Source: Flavobacteriales bacterium
Lineage (GTDB): Bacteria; Bacteroidota; Bacteroidia; Flavobacteriales_D; Sanyastnellaceae
Direction of reading: 5' to 3'
Assembly (NCBI GenBank): GCA_947466425.1
Contig: CANIBZ010000027.1
Coordinates: forward strand, 1-33,651
DNA length: 33,651 nucleotides
A model generated the notes under the pieces. It saw only the letters and a list, made by a program, of their open reading frames with translations. It was not told where the DNA came from and did not search any database. The first letter of the stretch is position 1. Each line of letters starts with the position of its first letter. The translations under genes were made by a program, and so were the position numbers. Positions 32,314 to 33,651 of the stretch are shown here, in pieces.

Positions 32314-33651
32314 CTACTTTTCGAAATAATGCAAGGTCTCGTCAACAGTGTTCTGAGTCACTGCATGGTAGTTCCCTCTGCAATGCGCGTAAATGCTCAA
32401 TGCTGTGACATGATATCCGTTGTTCTCCAAAGCTTCATATAACGGGGCGACGAATTTCCTTCTTCCCACTTTTTCTAAGAAGGTCGCTAGGTCTGCGAAT
32501 ACCGCTTCATTCTTCGCTTGAATGGATAACATGAGCCATGCAAAGAGCACCTCTGAATTTCCAATTTTCGAAATGTGGAAGCTCTCATCCAAAGATTGAA
32601 TTTTAGTGAGCGACAGGTTGTAGTTCACATTCGACAAGAAGCGATAGCGTTCTTGGTAACTCCAATTGTTCCATGGAAGATCTTTGTTCGTGATCTCCTC
32701 TCCTTCCCACTTCAAGCGAAGTTCATCTACTTTCTCTAACTCTGCCGATTGAACAACAGCTGTATTCGCAGGCAATCCGGCTGAATAAATCCACTCGTCA
32801 ATTCCAATAGCATCTGACTGCTCCTTGGTTAAAAGTTCAGTTGTTAAAATGTCTATGAATCCTTCAGTAGTCATAACGCCGAATGCATGCGATTGGAAGT
32901 AGTTCTTCAAGAACGCATCGAACTTCTCTCTTCCCACTTTCTCTTCTATGGTTCGAAGAAAGAAATAGCCTTTGTTGTAGGCGATGTCGTTCATGCCGTC
33001 GTCTGGATTTCTATTTTCCAGCGCTAGCTTCAAATGTGTATCTTCTGCTGGAAGTTCTGCGAGCGTTGCATTCAAATCTTGACGCGCAAGCGTGGCCAGC
33101 ATTTCTGCTTTAGCTTTTCCATAAAGCGATTCCATAATGCGTTGCTCGAAATAAACCGTGAAACCTTCATTCAACCAGAAGTCGTTCCATGTGGCGTTGG
33201 TCACCAAGTTCCCGCTCCAGCTGTGGGCTAGCTCGTGTGCGATAAGCGAAACCAACGATTTGTCTCCAGCTAATATGGTTGGGGTTGCAAACGTCAATCT
33301 TGGATTTTCCATTCCACCAAAAGGAAACGCGCCGGGAAGAACCAAAACATCGTACCGCTCCCATGCATAAGGACCATATAAATCTTCTGCTGCTTTTACC
33401 ATGCCGGGCATGTCTGAAAATTCGTTGCGAGCCAATTCCAACATATCAGCAGTGGCGTACACTCCAGTATTTTCACTCAACGATTTAAATGCCACGTCTC
33501 CAACAGCTAAAGCCAATAGATATGATGGAATACGTTGTTTCATTTCGAAGTGATACTTTCCATCTAGTGATTTCACTTGCGGATTTTCAGCAGACATTAA
33601 AGCCATTAATTCTTTCGGAACGGTAACGTCGGCTGAATAAGTGAAACGCAC
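32314..33651 (-). CDS. M1 family aminopeptidase, 5' end cut by the window
   Basis: The C-terminal 445 residues of a zinc aminopeptidase; the reading frame continues past the window edge, and the apparent first codon (GTG) is not the true start. The active-site set is complete: PFGGMENP substrate motif, HELAHSWSGN zinc motif (HExxH) and the third ligand in LNEGFTVYFE, then a helical C-terminal domain like that of leukotriene A4 hydrolase. PGAFPFGGMENPRLTFATP is close to the LTA4H group rather than to PepN. Signal peptide cannot be judged. Confidence 0.93.
   Translation of the reverse strand: MRFTYSADVTVPKELMALMSAENPQVKSLDGKYHFEMKQRIPSYLLALAVGDVAFKSLSENTGVYATADMLELARNEFSDMPGMVKAAEDLYGPYAWERYDVLVLPGAFPFGGMENPRLTFATPTILAGDKSLVSLIAHELAHSWSGNLVTNATWNDFWLNEGFTVYFEQRIMESLYGKAKAEMLATLARQDLNATLAELPAEDTHLKLALENRNPDDGMNDIAYNKGYFFLRTIEEKVGREKFDAFLKNYFQSHAFGVMTTEGFIDILTTELLTKEQSDAIGIDEWIYSAGLPANTAVVQSAELEKVDELRLKWEGEEITNKDLPWNNWSYQERYRFLSNVNYNLSLTKIQSLDESFHISKIGNSEVLFAWLMLSIQAKNEAVFADLATFLEKVGRRKFVAPLYEALENNGYHVTALSIYAHCRGNYHAVTQNTVDETLHYFEK

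Overview
The window looks like an ordinary stretch of a Bacteroidota chromosome, most likely Flavobacteriales of the Cryomorphaceae/Crocinitomicaceae/Schleiferiaceae type. The evidence is a set of T9SS C-terminal sorting domains, an S46 dipeptidyl-peptidase, a MuiA-like DUF4139 protein, a SiaB-like kinase, low-to-medium GC, promoters of the TTG/TAnnTTTG type, and almost no Shine-Dalgarno sequences. There are 31 protein genes. I saw no tRNA, rRNA, CRISPR array, insertion sequence or phage gene, and no gene-free stretch longer than 300 bases.

Layout. 1-4451 (minus strand): the translation cluster thrS-infC-rpmI-rplT, then a MazG-like pyrophosphohydrolase and rplS, with several structured RNA elements. 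4452-8628 (minus): envelope genes (LpxL-like acyltransferase, MuiA-like protein) and a two-gene FecCD/FecE-type ABC importer. 8723-12842 (plus): yidC and an S46 peptidase, closed by a strong terminator. 12860-13926 (plus): a PadR regulator with a dyad operator, overlapping a five-helix membrane protein. 13971-15435: a divergent 2[4Fe-4S] ferredoxin and LuxC-type acyl-CoA reductase. 15488-22310: a lipoprotein, two T9SS cargo proteins, a small unknown protein, a PIN-PhoH ATPase, and a GT87-like glycosyltransferase in an operon with one T9SS protein. 22387-26995 (minus): an operon of SiaB-like kinase, HEAT-cyclophilin and MsrA lipoprotein, and a membrane metallophosphoesterase. 27052-29097 (plus): a probable metal (copper?) locus of a small Cys protein, an MbnP-like lipoprotein and an outer-membrane barrel. 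29145-33651: a NarL-type regulator, ilvE, a carboxypeptidase-regulatory-domain protein, and a truncated M1 aminopeptidase.

The strongest second-look items are these. infC has a full AAGGAGG placed for an ATA or ATC start rather than the ATG. A bulged GAAA-capped hairpin lies in the rpmI-rplT spacer. A three-half-site PadR dyad runs over the promoter and start codon. TAnnTTYG-N4-ATG recurs before three genes and implies leaderless mRNAs. Similar 5'-end hairpins precede rplS and ilvE. The 27052-29097 locus may be an MbnP-like metal module without its usual haem enzyme. I did not identify a clearly new multi-gene defence or mobile system. All functions are read from the sequence and remembered family features, with no database search.
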